DNA of 64,000 nt from contig NZ_JAPWKD010000002.1 of the NCBI RefSeq assembly GCF_028283705.1, positions 272,714-336,713 on the forward strand, read 5' to 3'. The stretch comes from Pantoea sp. GTDB taxonomy: Bacteria; Pseudomonadota; Gammaproteobacteria; Enterobacterales; Enterobacteriaceae. The notes beneath the pieces are model-generated. The model saw only the letters and a program-made list of their open reading frames with translations. It searched no databases and was not told the DNA's origin. Positions 8,531 to 17,436 of the stretch are shown piece by piece. A program made the position numbers and the translations under genes. The first letter of the stretch is position 1; each line of letters opens with the position of its first letter.

Positions 8531-9403
8531 TTAGTGATGACGGCGGTGGCCGCGTGAGAAGTAGCGTTCCAGCTGGCTCTGGCCGAACGACAGCACCGTC
8601 ACCACGATCAGGTACCAGATACCCGCCACGAACAGCAGTTCCATGACGCGCGCATTGGCGAAGTAGATGTTCTGGGTGTTGTAGAGCAGTTCGGAGTACT
8701 GAATCATGCTCGCCAGACTGGTGGTTTTGATCATGCTGATAAATTCATTGCCGACCGGCGGCAGGATGACGCGCATCGCCTGCGGCAGGATGATGCGTTG
8801 CAGCGCCTGCAAGCGCGGCATGCCGATGGCTTTCGCCGCTTCGTACTGGCCGGTGTCCACCGACAGCAATCCGGCGCGCACCACTTCAGAGGTGTAAGCC
8901 CCCTGATTGATACTCAGACCCAGTAATGCCGCGAGGAACGGTGTCATAACCGTGACGGTCTGCACGCTAAACACACCCGGTATGCTGATGGTGGGAAAGA
9001 CCAGCGCGAGGTTAAACCACAGCAGCAGTTGCAGAATCAGCGGCGTGCCACGAAAGATCCAGGCGTAACCGACCGCGATGTAATGCAGCACCGGGTTGGG
9101 CGACATATACATGATGGCAGTGATCACCCCAAACAGGATGCCAAAGCCCATCGCCAGCACGGACATGATCAGAGTGTTTACCACCCCGTCGAGAATCGCT
9201 TTGGCGGTAAAGAACTGGCCAACGAACGACCATTCAATATTGCCGTGGGCGAACGCATTCACCAGCAACGCCAGCAGGATCAGGATCACCGCCGAAGCGG
9301 TGATACGGCCGTAATAACGACGCGGCACCACCTGGTAGCGATCCAGATCGTAATGTGGCTGGCTACTGCTGTTGTTAAGTACAGTCGGTGTCGATTGCGA
9401 CAT
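8531..9403 (-). CDS. Permease of amino-acid ABC importer (HisMQ family)
   Basis: The 290-residue inner-membrane permease has an N-terminal cytoplasmic stretch of about 45 residues, then several hydrophobic segments. The EAA-type coupling loop is [21 protein letters not shown] near residue 200. The ATG is preceded by GAGGAG. A second in-frame start 12 codons further upstream would lie inside the lyase gene and has no clear ribosome site. A single permease gene implies a homodimeric membrane domain. Confidence 0.93.
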   Translation of the reverse strand: MSQSTPTVLNNSSSQPHYDLDRYQVVPRRYYGRITASAVILILLALLVNAFAHGNIEWSFVGQFFTAKAILDGVVNTLIMSVLAMGFGILFGVITAIMYMSPNPVLHYIAVGYAWIFRGTPLILQLLLWFNLALVFPTISIPGVFSVQTVTVMTPFLAALLGLSINQGAYTSEVVRAGLLSVDTGQYEAAKAIGMPRLQALQRIILPQAMRVILPPVGNEFISMIKTTSLASMIQYSELLYNTQNIYFANARVMELLFVAGIWYLIVVTVLSFGQSQLERYFSRGHRRHH

Positions 9404-9413
9404 AAGCGTCTCC

Positions 9414-10841
9414 TCAGGCACGCGGGCCAGCATAATCATCAGCCCACTGCTGCTGGGCCTGCATCAGGGTTTGCAGACGCGCCAGTTGCTCGCGCACGCG
9501 TTCTGGGGCCGTACCGCCGTAACCGTTACGCACCGCCAGCGCCGACTCCAGCGTTAACGCGCCGCGTACTTCGGCGGTGAGACGACTATCCACCGCCTGA
9601 AGTTGTGCGTCGCTGAGGTCCGACAGACCACAACCTTCATGCTCACACAGCTGCACCAGCTGGCCGGTGATTTCGTGGGCTTCACGGAACGGTACGCCGC
9701 GCATCGCCAGCCAGTCGGCCACTTCAGTTGCCAGCGTAAAGCCATCCGGTGCCTGCTCGCGCATCACGTCGGTATTGAATTTCAGTGTTGCCATCATGCC
9801 CGCCATCGCTGGCAGCACCAGCAGCAGGGTATCAACCGCATCAATCACGTTGCGTTTGTCATCGCTCAGATCACGGTTGTAGGAAAGCGGCATGGCTTTC
9901 ATGGTGGTAAGCAGCGCCATCAGGTTACCGACCAGACGACCGGAACGACCACGCGTCAGCTCGGCAATATCCGGGTTCTTTTTCTGCGGCATGATCGAGC
10001 TGCCGGTGGCGTAGCTGTCGTGCAGCTCCACCCAGCGGAACTGGCGCGAGGCCCACATGCATACTTCTTCGCACAGGCGCGACAGGTTGATGCCAATCAT
10101 GCTGGTGACAAACAGGAATTCCGCGGCGTAGTCACGGCTGGCAACGGCATCAATCGAGTTCTCGCACGGTGCGAGGTAGGCCAGATCCACCGCCGCCAGT
10201 TCCGGCTGGCGCGCAATCGCCGAACCGGCCATTGCGGCTGCGCCAAGCGGGCAGCGTGCGCTGCGACGATCCCAGTCCTGCATACGTTCGATATCGCGGG
10301 CGAAGGATTGCGCATGGGCCAGCAACTGATGACCAAACACAATTGGCTGCGCCTGTTGCAGATGGGTAAAGCCCGGTGCCACACTTTCGGTGTGCTGCGC
10401 TGCCTGCTCAACCAGCGCCTGTTGCAAACCCAGCAGCGCGGTCACCACCTTACGTCCGTTGTCGCGCAGATAGAGGCGCAAATCGTTGACGGTCTGATCG
10501 TTACGTGAACGACCGGCACGCAGCTTGCCACCCAGCGGCCCCAGGCGCTCCGTCAGCGCACGTTCGATAAAGGTATGCACATCTTCGTCAGCGGCGATGG
10601 GATGCAGCTGGCCGGCGCGGAAGTCAGCATCCAGTTGATCAATCGCGGCCAGCATGGTGCTCAGTTCTGCGTCGCTCAGCAGGTCACCACGCATCAGTTC
10701 GCGAGCATGGGCGCGACAGCCCGCTAAATCGTAAGGAGCCAGGGCAAAGTAGTAATCCGGGCTACGAGACAGCGCAGTTAAACTGGCGGCAGGAGCCGCT
10801 TTAAAACGCGCACCCCATAACAGTTCGGCTTTATCAGACAT
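9414..10841 (-). CDS. argH: Argininosuccinate lyase family C-N lyase (catabolic paralogue)
   Basis: This 475-residue member of the fumarase/aspartase superfamily is closest to ArgH. The signature GSSIMPQKKNPD is at residues 280-291 (catalytic Ser near 282), with GFTHLQQAQP (H160) and AGRSRNDQ near 109. ArgH releases fumarate from argininosuccinate; relatives cleave ethylenediaminedisuccinate and other N-substituted aspartates. It is not beside other arginine-biosynthesis genes. It heads an operon with an amino-acid importer, so a catabolic lyase is more likely than the housekeeping ArgH. AAGGGG precedes the start. No missing active-site residue is evident. Confidence 0.88.
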   Translation of the reverse strand: MSDKAELLWGARFKAAPAASLTALSRSPDYYFALAPYDLAGCRAHARELMRGDLLSDAELSTMLAAIDQLDADFRAGQLHPIAADEDVHTFIERALTERLGPLGGKLRAGRSRNDQTVNDLRLYLRDNGRKVVTALLGLQQALVEQAAQHTESVAPGFTHLQQAQPIVFGHQLLAHAQSFARDIERMQDWDRRSARCPLGAAAMAGSAIARQPELAAVDLAYLAPCENSIDAVASRDYAAEFLFVTSMIGINLSRLCEEVCMWASRQFRWVELHDSYATGSSIMPQKKNPDIAELTRGRSGRLVGNLMALLTTMKAMPLSYNRDLSDDKRNVIDAVDTLLLVLPAMAGMMATLKFNTDVMREQAPDGFTLATEVADWLAMRGVPFREAHEITGQLVQLCEHEGCGLSDLSDAQLQAVDSRLTAEVRGALTLESALAVRNGYGGTAPERVREQLARLQTLMQAQQQWADDYAGPRA

Positions 10842-10987
10842 GCAATTTCCCCTTACAGATAATCAATAGCGAGATGAATGGCGTGCCAGCGATAATAAAA
10901 ACTTATTTTATTTCCGTACTGGTAAACGTGGCACATTTCAGGTTCACTACACTTTCACCGCAATAATTCCGGAGTTGAATAGCAAAG

Positions 10988-11959
10988 ATGGAAAGTAAAG
11001 TTTCCCAGTCTGGAAACAATGCAATCAATCGCAGCGATAATGCGGTGCTGGCATTAAGTAATATCGATTTAAAATTGTTGCGTGTATTTAAATGCGTGGT
11101 GGAAGCCGGTGGATTAACCGCGGCCAGCCATGAGCTGAATATTGGTCTGGCGGCGATCAGTAAGCAGGTTTCCGATTTGGAAATTCGTCTGGGTATGACA
11201 CTGTGCAGCCGCGGGCGAGAAGGCTTTGAACTGACGCAGTACGGCATCAATGTCTATCAGGCGACGCTGGAGCTGTTTGTCTCCCTCAATCTGTTCCGTG
11301 AACGCCTGCACAACAGCCGCAACGAGCTGCTGGGCGACATCGCCATTTGCGTGGTGGATAACACCATTTCCGATCCACAATCGCCGGTCACCAGCGCGGT
11401 GCAGCAGTTGCACCAGAATGCACCAAAGGTGCAAATCCGGCTGCAAACGGCGCAATTAGATGATATTGAACGCGGTATTAGCGAAGGACGATTTCATTGC
11501 GGCATCGCGCCAGTTTATGAAATGAAAAGTGATTTCGATTACTTCCCGTTATATAAAGAATATTCGAAATTATATTGTTCCGCGAGTCACCCGCTTTATT
11601 CCGGCAGTCGTGATCATAAAATACCAGTGGAATTATTACGTGAACAAAAAGTCATAAATCATTTATATGTCACACCACGTGATGCACGCCGCCTGATTCC
11701 ATTACACGACAGCGGGGTACAGGCCGTTCAGGTTGAATCCGTTGCCATGCTGATTCTGACCGGACACTTTATTGGTTATTTACCTGAACACTACGCGGCT
11801 GCGTTTATTGCGCGCGGTCAGCTGTGTGAATTGGGTGATGAATCGATACGCATGGAAAATCCGTTCTGCCTGATGATGAAGAAAGGCCGCAAAATAAACC
11901 CGATTATCCGGCTGTTTATGCAGGCACTGGCGATCCCGGAGACGGAAGCGACGCACTGA
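10988..11959 (+). CDS. LysR-type regulator 2 of the catabolic island
   Basis: This is a 323-residue LysR-type regulator with the HTH shifted to about residues 24-82 by an N-terminal extension. It is divergent from the lyase-importer operon across a 146-bp AT-rich region and probably controls it. It is paralogous to LysR 1 (shared CxRGRxGF and GHFIGYLPEHYA). Codon use around 11520-11690 is clearly more AT-rich than in its neighbours, a hint of transfer. CCGGAG lies about 14 nt before the ATG, so the start is less certain; a later ATG is possible. Confidence 0.9.
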   Translation: MESKVSQSGNNAINRSDNAVLALSNIDLKLLRVFKCVVEAGGLTAASHELNIGLAAISKQVSDLEIRLGMTLCSRGREGFELTQYGINVYQATLELFVSLNLFRERLHNSRNELLGDIAICVVDNTISDPQSPVTSAVQQLHQNAPKVQIRLQTAQLDDIERGISEGRFHCGIAPVYEMKSDFDYFPLYKEYSKLYCSASHPLYSGSRDHKIPVELLREQKVINHLYVTPRDARRLIPLHDSGVQAVQVESVAMLILTGHFIGYLPEHYAAAFIARGQLCELGDESIRMENPFCLMMKKGRKINPIIRLFMQALAIPETEATH

Positions 11960-11971
11960 AATGGTGCAAAA

Positions 11972-11993
11972 GCGCGCGATAAATCGCGCCGCC
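11972..11993. repeat. Dispersed palindrome (GCGCGAT/ATCGCGC type)
   Basis: GCGCGAT-AA-ATCGCGC followed by CGCC lies between the LysR 2 stop and the convergent acetyltransferase gene. The same core occurs twice, in opposite orientation, at 38.4 kb. In position and form it matches the other intergenic palindromes of the window. Confidence 0.7.
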
Positions 11994-12010
11994 AGGGTAT
12001 GAGCAGCCCT

Positions 12011-12469
12011 TTATGACCCCGTAAAAACCTTGCCGAGACACTGCGCCATCTCGTTGCCGACATAATGTCCGAAAGGGGCAATCGGCTGATAACCCTGACG
12101 GGCATAAAACGCCAGCGCACGCTGATTCACTTTGCGCGTTTCCAGCCACATCGCCTGATAACCCTGCGCCCGCGCCTGCTGTTCCAGAAACTGCAAAACC
12201 GCTACACCGATGCCCTGCCCGCCACTTAACGCATACATCCGCTTCAGTTCGGCGATACCCGGTTGCAGCGGACGAAACGCGCCACAACCCACCGGCCTGC
12301 GCTGAGCATCGCGCGCAATGGCAAAGCAACTGCCGGGTTGCTGCATCGCGTCCGGGTCAAAACTGGCGCGCCCGCTGCTGCCAGTGAGCTGCGCCAGCGT
12401 AGTGGATAAGCGATCCAGCAGCCAGTCGGCATCCGGCTGTTGAATCGACTCCTGCGCCACCACAATCAT
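12011..12469 (-). CDS. GNAT family N-acetyltransferase
   Basis: The 152-residue product has the GNAT fold: ELKRMYALSGGQGIGVAVLQ contains the acetyl-CoA loop (motif A, near residues 76-95) and LETRKVNQRALAFYARQGY the motif B helix (near 105-125). The substrate is unknown. It overlaps the end of a second GNAT gene by 4 bp and is last in a three-gene operon led by an XRE-cupin regulator. Confidence 0.9.
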   Translation of the reverse strand: MIVVAQESIQQPDADWLLDRLSTTLAQLTGSSGRASFDPDAMQQPGSCFAIARDAQRRPVGCGAFRPLQPGIAELKRMYALSGGQGIGVAVLQFLEQQARAQGYQAMWLETRKVNQRALAFYARQGYQPIAPFGHYVGNEMAQCLGKVFTGS

Positions 12470-12993
12470 GCGGGTGCCCGCAGCGTCTTAAACATCACGG
12501 TAGTGGCATCCAGTACGCCTTCCGTGGACTCGGCATAGTACGGAATGGAACCGGCAATCTGCCAGTCAAGCGACAGATAGAGGGCCGTCGCCACATCACC
12601 GCTACGCGTATCCAGCACCAGCAAGGTTTTCCCTTTATCTGCCGCCAGTTGTTCTGCCTGCTGCATCAGGCGTCGGGCAATCCCCTGACGACGAGCACGC
12701 GGATGCACCAGCAATTTGCTGATCTCGGCACGGTGACGACCATTGGGCATCGCGCTATAGCCCACCATCACCGTCGCCACGATCTCTCCGTGCAGACGCG
12801 CCACCAGCAGCTGATTATCGCCACTGGCAAGGCTGAAAATTTTGTCCTGCCAGAAACGCTCAATCACCGCCCGATCGCTGGCGTCGATAAAACCCACGCT
12901 GGCCCCATCTGCCACGCAGCCCTGCAAAACATCACACAACGCGCCAATTAAGGGTTGCGCCTGGCTGGCACTAAGCTGTTCGATCTCAATCAT
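12466..12993 (-). CDS. GNAT family N-acetyltransferase
   Basis: This 175-residue acetyltransferase shows ISKLLVHPRARRQGIARRLM (motif A with the R-x-x-G-I-A loop, near residues 90-110) and LDTRSGDVATALYLSLDW near 130. The chosen ATG overlaps the stop of the XRE-cupin gene (ATGA). A start three codons earlier lies fully inside that gene. It resembles small-molecule or amino-acid acetyltransferases of unknown target. Co-translation with the regulator suggests the regulator senses a compound related to what these enzymes modify. Confidence 0.9.
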   Translation of the reverse strand: MIEIEQLSASQAQPLIGALCDVLQGCVADGASVGFIDASDRAVIERFWQDKIFSLASGDNQLLVARLHGEIVATVMVGYSAMPNGRHRAEISKLLVHPRARRQGIARRLMQQAEQLAADKGKTLLVLDTRSGDVATALYLSLDWQIAGSIPYYAESTEGVLDATTVMFKTLRAPA

Positions 12994-13553
12994 GGTTTGC
13001 ACACCACCAGAATGTAACGTGCCCCGCCCTGCGGGTGCGCGGTAAAGGAAGATTTGCCGTTCAGATGGAAACGCAGGCAGTCACCGGCCTGTAAGGTCCA
13101 GCTTTGCGATTCCATGGTGATGGTCAGTTCACCGGATTGTAACCAGATATGCTGCTCCAGCCCCTGCACCGGCGGCGCGTCATAATCGATACGCGACCCC
13201 GGTTGCAGCACCGCTTCCACCATTTCTGCTCTAAAATGAGAAGCAGGTGGCGAAACGTTACGGCGCTGAAAGCCGCTCTGCTCATCCACCCATACCGGCT
13301 GCTGTTCGGCTGTCAGCAGCAGCAGCGCGTCCTCCTCGACCTCACTCAGTAAACGCGACATGGTGAGACCGTAGGCAACACAGAGCCGGTTAAGCAACGC
13401 TGCCGTTGGGCTGGTCTCCGCGCGCTCAATGCGCGACAATGTCGCCCGACTGATGCCGGTGGCCATCGCCAGTTCATCCAGCGACCAGCCGCGTTGCAGG
13501 CGTAATTCCGCCAGACGTGCGGCCAGACGGTCTTCGGTATCCGGTTCAGACAT
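12990..13553 (-). CDS. XRE-family regulator with C-terminal cupin domain
   Basis: The 187-residue protein joins an XRE-type HTH (about residues 9-64, with LDELAMATGISRATLSRIER) to a cupin sensor domain (about 100-185, with LEQHIWLQSGELTI and AGDCLRFHLNG). Such proteins control small metabolic operons in response to a small ligand. It leads the operon with two GNAT genes joined by ATGA overlaps. Two direct copies of TCTCATATGTG lie just upstream of its start and are good candidates for its own operator. Confidence 0.92.
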   Translation of the reverse strand: MSEPDTEDRLAARLAELRLQRGWSLDELAMATGISRATLSRIERAETSPTAALLNRLCVAYGLTMSRLLSEVEEDALLLLTAEQQPVWVDEQSGFQRRNVSPPASHFRAEMVEAVLQPGSRIDYDAPPVQGLEQHIWLQSGELTITMESQSWTLQAGDCLRFHLNGKSSFTAHPQGGARYILVVCKP

Positions 13554-13560
13554 GATAACC

Positions 13561-13594
13561 TCTCATATGTGGATTTTATTTCTCATATGTGAGA
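13561..13594. promoter_or_regulatory. Tandem TCTCATATGT boxes, likely XRE operator
   Basis: TCTCATATGT occurs at 13561 and again at 13581, a 20-bp step or about two helical turns. The second copy extends into TCTCATATGTGAGA, a near-perfect dyad with 12 of 14 positions symmetric. The pair begins 8 bp upstream of the XRE-cupin start codon, fitting autorepression. The assignment to this regulator is inferred. Confidence 0.6.
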
Positions 13595-13620
13595 TAAAGC
13601 CTGAAAACATGACCCGCGTC

Positions 13621-13653
13621 AACTTGTACAATAAAAAATTCATTGTACAAGTT
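13621..13653. promoter_or_regulatory. Perfect inverted repeat AACTTGTACAAT/ATTGTACAAGTT, likely MlrA site
   Basis: Two 12-bp arms are exactly complementary around a 9-bp spacer, 50 bp upstream of mlrA. The core TTGTACA-N13-TGTACAA closely resembles the inverted TTGTACA/TGTACAA element described as the MlrA target at E. coli csgD, which has a 12-bp gap. It therefore looks like an autoregulatory MlrA operator. It could also act on the divergent XRE gene. Confidence 0.65.
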
Positions 13654-13703
13654 TGCAACCACAGTTATGGTGAGGTATCGCAGGTCAGTAGATTGAGGAA
13701 GAT

Positions 13704-14441
13704 ATGGCCTTATACAGTATCGGTGACGTTGCCGAACGCTGTGGAATCAATCCGGTAACACTTCGCGCATGGCAGCGACGTTACGGTCTGTTAAAGCCCC
13801 AGCGCACCGAAGGCGGTCACCGACAGTTTGATGATGAAGATGTTCAGCGCATTGAAGAGATCAAGCGCTGGATAGAAAGTGGTGTGCCCGTAGGTAAGGT
13901 GAAAGCCTTGCTGGAAGGGGAAAGCGTCAATGTGCATGATGGCTGGAACACGCTGCAGGAAGAACTGATGAGCGTGTTGCGCCATGTCAGACCTTCCAAG
14001 CTGCGGGCCAAAATCGCTACCATCGGGCGTGAACATCCGGTGGATGCGCTGATCGATCACGTCATTGTGCCGGTGCGCCAGCGTCTCGGGCTGGATCAGA
14101 ATACCGCACGTACCATGTGCAGCCTGCTGGATGGCGCGTTAATTGACTACGTGACGTTTTGCCTGACCGGCTCACGTAAAAAAGCCGGGAAAGATGCGCT
14201 GATGATCGGCTGGGGCGTGGAAGATCGCACACGCATCTGGCTGGAAGCCTGGCGGCTGTCGCAGCTGGGATGGCGGATGGATGTGCTGGCAGAACCGTTG
14301 GAACTGCCGCGCCCGGAGTTGTTTCCCGGTCAGAATCTGTTTGTCTGGACAGGAAAAAAACTGACCCGCCGTCAGCATGAGCAACTGGAACACTGGCAGG
14401 CGCAGGGCTTTAATATCCACCTGCACGATCCGACGCAGTAA
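13704..14441 (+). CDS. mlrA: MerR-family regulator MlrA (curli/biofilm activator)
   Basis: MlrA activates csgD in E. coli and so controls curli and cellulose. The 245-residue protein has a MerR HTH at residues 1-70 ([20 protein letters not shown], then [15 protein letters not shown]) and a C-terminal region that lacks the cobalamin ligand motif. It matches E. coli MlrA along its full length. GAGGAAG precedes the ATG. As in E. coli, yohO and the yehWXY-osmF operon follow, in convergent orientation for the latter. An MlrA-type inverted repeat lies in its own promoter. Confidence 0.95.
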   Translation: MALYSIGDVAERCGINPVTLRAWQRRYGLLKPQRTEGGHRQFDDEDVQRIEEIKRWIESGVPVGKVKALLEGESVNVHDGWNTLQEELMSVLRHVRPSKLRAKIATIGREHPVDALIDHVIVPVRQRLGLDQNTARTMCSLLDGALIDYVTFCLTGSRKKAGKDALMIGWGVEDRTRIWLEAWRLSQLGWRMDVLAEPLELPRPELFPGQNLFVWTGKKLTRRQHEQLEHWQAQGFNIHLHDPTQ

Positions 14442-14519
14442 AAACGCACACATCGGCCTTTGCCTCAGCGGATGTGCGCGTTATCATGCCGCCCTCCATG
14501 ACTTTTTTCAGGTTTCGAC

Positions 14520-14627
14520 ATGAACTGGCAAAAAATCTTCATCTCCACCCTGTTTGCCGTGATGGCGCTCGGTGGTATGGGCGGCCTGATGCTGGTTGGC
14601 TACAGCCTTATCCTTCACGCCAACTAA
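14520..14627 (+). CDS. yohO: Small membrane protein YohO
   Basis: This 35-residue protein is mostly one hydrophobic helix (about residues 6-30). The run MALGG-x-GG-x-ML-x-GY followed by IL-x-A matches E. coli YohO, which sits at the same place between mlrA and yehW. Its function is unknown. The ribosome site is weak. A long hairpin (14445-14454 with 14471-14480) lies in its leader. Its last 20 bases overlap, tail to tail, the 3' end of yehW. Confidence 0.8.
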   Translation: MNWQKIFISTLFAVMALGGMGGLMLVGYSLILHAN

Positions 14628-15339
14628 GCCAGCGCTGCAACCGCTCCAGCGCGCGATCGCACACCAGCGCCAGCAACGCCACCAGCACCGCCCCCTGAAT
14701 GATGTAGGCGGTGTTGAATCCGCTCAGGCCGATTATCACCGGCGATCCCAGACTTTCCGCACCAACCGTTGACGCAATCGCCGCCGTACCGATGTTGATC
14801 ATCACCGAAGTACGAATCCCGGCCATGATCACAGGCGCAGCCAGGGCCAGCTCAATTTGCCATAAACGCCGCCATGGCCCCATGCCAAGACCGGTGGCGA
14901 TTTCGCGATTGCTGGCGGGTACGCTATCCAGCCCGGCGAGGGTACCCTGCAAAATCGGCAGCAAACCATACAGAAACAACGCGATCACCGCAGGCAGCGT
15001 GCCAAATCCCATCACCGGCACCGCGATAGCCAGTACCGCCACTGGCGGAAAAGTTTGACCGGCGGCGGCCAGTGTTTCCAGCAATGGGCGAAAGGGCCGT
15101 CCGCTCTGGCGCGTGGCAAACACCGCGCAACTCACCCCGACCACCATCGCCAGTACGCTGGCGCTGACCACCAGCCACAAATGCGCCAGCGCCAGTCGCC
15201 AGAAACTGTCCTGCTGATATAAAGGCCGCTCCAGCTGCGGAAACCAGGCGCTAAACAGCGGCGCGCTGTATGGCAATCCCCACAGCAGCAACAGAAATAG
15301 CGCCAGCAGCCAGCTCAGCGGATCTTTGAGCCAGCGCAT
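14608..15339 (-). CDS. yehW: ABC importer permease YehW
   Basis: This is one of two permeases of the OsmF (YehZYXW) betaine-type importer. The 243-residue protein has about six membrane segments and a coupling loop near residues 145-165 ([21 protein letters not shown]). Its start overlaps the yehX stop by one base. In E. coli the system is RpoS- and osmotically induced and has low affinity for glycine betaine. Confidence 0.93.
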   Translation of the reverse strand: MRWLKDPLSWLLALFLLLLWGLPYSAPLFSAWFPQLERPLYQQDSFWRLALAHLWLVVSASVLAMVVGVSCAVFATRQSGRPFRPLLETLAAAGQTFPPVAVLAIAVPVMGFGTLPAVIALFLYGLLPILQGTLAGLDSVPASNREIATGLGMGPWRRLWQIELALAAPVIMAGIRTSVMINIGTAAIASTVGAESLGSPVIIGLSGFNTAYIIQGAVLVALLALVCDRALERLQRWLSWREG

Positions 15340-16274
15340 CAGCCCGCCTCGCGCTGGTGCAGCAGATCGCTAAAATGCAGCACCCCAAGCGGTTGCTGAT
15401 GCTGATCGACCACCGGCAGCTTGTCGGTACGTCGGGCAATGAACTGCGACAGCGCCTCGCGCAGCGTGAGCGCTGCGGCGATCGGCTCCGCCTCCAACCA
15501 TTCCCCGCGCCGTACTGCGTTCCCGGCCCGCCCCAGTGCCAGCAAACGCACACCCAGTTCACTGTGACCAAAAAATTCGCGCGCAAAATCGCTGGCGGGC
15601 TGAGTCAGCAGTTCGATCGGTTTGCCCTGCTGCACAATCTCCCCGCCATCCATCAGCACCAGATGATCTGCCAGCGTCAGCGCCTCGTCGATATCGTGCG
15701 TCACCAGCACGATAGTGCGGCCGGACAGCCGATGGATGCGCAGCATCTCCTGTTGCAACGCCTGCCGGTTCACCGGGTCGAGCGCACCGAACGGCTCATC
15801 CATCAGCAATAATTCGGGATCGGCGGCCAGCGCACGTGCCACGCCGACACGCTGCTGCTGCCCGCCAGATAGCTGATGCGGATAGCGGGTGGACAGATGC
15901 GGGTCCAGATTCAGCAGCGCCAGCAGTTCCGCCACGCGCTCGCGAATGCGCGCCTGCGGCCAGCCCAGCAACGACGGCACGGTAGCGATGTTTTTCGCCA
16001 CGCTCCAGTGCGGAAACAAGCCGATGGACTGAATGGCATAGCCGATGCGCCGCCGTAACGCGCGCGCATCCATGCGTTCAATCGCCTCACCGGCGAAGCG
16101 AATTTCACCGCTATCATGCTCTACCAGCCGGTTGATCATTTTTAGCGTGGTGGATTTACCGGAACCAGAGGTGCCAATCAGCACCGTAAAGCTTCCCTTT
16201 GCAATCTGCAGCGACAGGTTGCGCACCGCCGCTTTACCGTCGAAGATTTTATTTACCTGATGAAATTCAATCAT
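15339..16274 (-). CDS. yehX: ABC importer ATP-binding protein YehX
   Basis: The 311-residue ATPase has Walker [10 protein letters not shown] at about residues 33-41, LSGGQ near 134, [10 protein letters not shown] near 158 and a C-terminal CBS-like region (about 245-305, ending in [18 protein letters not shown]). This is the OpuCA-type layout for ionic-strength control of betaine importers. It overlaps yehY by 8 bp and yehW by 1 bp. Confidence 0.94.
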   Translation of the reverse strand: MIEFHQVNKIFDGKAAVRNLSLQIAKGSFTVLIGTSGSGKSTTLKMINRLVEHDSGEIRFAGEAIERMDARALRRRIGYAIQSIGLFPHWSVAKNIATVPSLLGWPQARIRERVAELLALLNLDPHLSTRYPHQLSGGQQQRVGVARALAADPELLLMDEPFGALDPVNRQALQQEMLRIHRLSGRTIVLVTHDIDEALTLADHLVLMDGGEIVQQGKPIELLTQPASDFAREFFGHSELGVRLLALGRAGNAVRRGEWLEAEPIAAALTLREALSQFIARRTDKLPVVDQHQQPLGVLHFSDLLHQREAG

Positions 16275-17433
16275 GTTGCCTCTCCAGCAGTGCCGCCACT
16301 AAACGTAGCAGCGTATCGGCGATGACCGCCAGCGCAACGACCGGGATCACCCCCAGCAGCACCAAATCCAGGGCGCTACTCAGCAACCCCTGAAACAGAA
16401 TGGCACCAAACCCCCCCGCGCCAATCAGCGCCGCAACCACCGCCAGCCCCAGCGTCTGTACCACCACCACCCGCAACCCGGACAGCCACACCGGCAGCGC
16501 CAGCGGCAGTTCCGCATGCCAGAACTGTTGCCAGCGGCTCATCCCCATACCGCGCGCCGTTTCCCGTACCTCTGGCGGCACCTGCTGCAAACCCGCCACC
16601 ACGCTGCGCACCAGCGGCAGCAACGCGTACAGCACCAGCGCAATCAGCGCCGGTGCCATGCCAATACCGGCAATGCCCCAGCGCCCGAGAACCGGGAAAT
16701 GGGCAGCCAGCCCGGCCAATGGCGCAATCAGCAGGCCAAACAACGCTACCGAGGGGATGGTTTGAATCAGGTTCAGCACGCTAAAAGCCGCCTGCTGCCC
16801 GCGTGTGCGTCGGGCAATGAGGATGCCGAGCGGCAGGCCAATCAGCAGCGTTGGCAGCAGCGTGCCACCGAGCAAGGCCAGATGCTGGCTGAAAGCCGCG
16901 TCAAAGGTCGCGCTACGGTTGGCATACTCTTTTAACAGGGAAAGTTGATTGAGATGGCCGCTCAGCAACAGGCCAAGTGGTAACAACCACATTTGCAGAT
17001 TGAGCAGGATGCGCCATGTGGTTTGCGGGCTGAGCTGACGAATCGCCTCTGCCGCCAGCAGCAGTGCCAGTGCCGCCACGCTCCAGAAACCGCTACCAAA
17101 AGCGGTGCGCGCCAGCCGGCTGCCACTCTGCGCCAGGATCGTCGCATGATGTCCACCCAGCCAGATCAGCAACGTAAACAGGCATTCGGCACTCACCAGC
17201 AGCAGCAATGCGGTGCGGCGGCCGGGCTGGCACCACAACAACAGCCAGAGTGCCAGCAAAGGAAGCAGCAGCCCTCCCCCCAATGGAATCTGCCACAGCA
17301 ACAGCGGCTGGCCTGACACCAGCCGATTGGCGGCATAACTGAGCAGCGGCAGCGTGGCAAACGTCAGGCTTAGCAGCACCACCAGCAGCAGAATCACCGG
17401 TTGCTGGCGTGGCCTTTGCGTGATCAATGCCAC
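16267..17433 (-). CDS. yehY: ABC importer permease YehY
   Basis: This is the larger permease of the OsmF system, 388 residues. The N-terminal half carries extra hydrophobic segments before the conserved transport domain. The coupling loop is near residues 295-320 (ARGMGMSRWQQFWHAELPLAL). It starts 3 bp after the osmF stop and overlaps yehX, so the four genes form one operon read osmF-yehY-yehX-yehW. Confidence 0.94.
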   Translation of the reverse strand: MALITQRPRQQPVILLLVVLLSLTFATLPLLSYAANRLVSGQPLLLWQIPLGGGLLLPLLALWLLLWCQPGRRTALLLLVSAECLFTLLIWLGGHHATILAQSGSRLARTAFGSGFWSVAALALLLAAEAIRQLSPQTTWRILLNLQMWLLPLGLLLSGHLNQLSLLKEYANRSATFDAAFSQHLALLGGTLLPTLLIGLPLGILIARRTRGQQAAFSVLNLIQTIPSVALFGLLIAPLAGLAAHFPVLGRWGIAGIGMAPALIALVLYALLPLVRSVVAGLQQVPPEVRETARGMGMSRWQQFWHAELPLALPVWLSGLRVVVVQTLGLAVVAALIGAGGFGAILFQGLLSSALDLVLLGVIPVVALAVIADTLLRLVAALLERQHD

Positions 17434-17436
17434 GCG

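Noticed and set aside
9414..10841. Housekeeping ArgH of arginine biosynthesis
   Set aside because: Active-site motifs fit ArgH, but the gene is operonic with an amino-acid importer and hydrolases and has no argBCG nearby. A genome search for a second argH would settle it.
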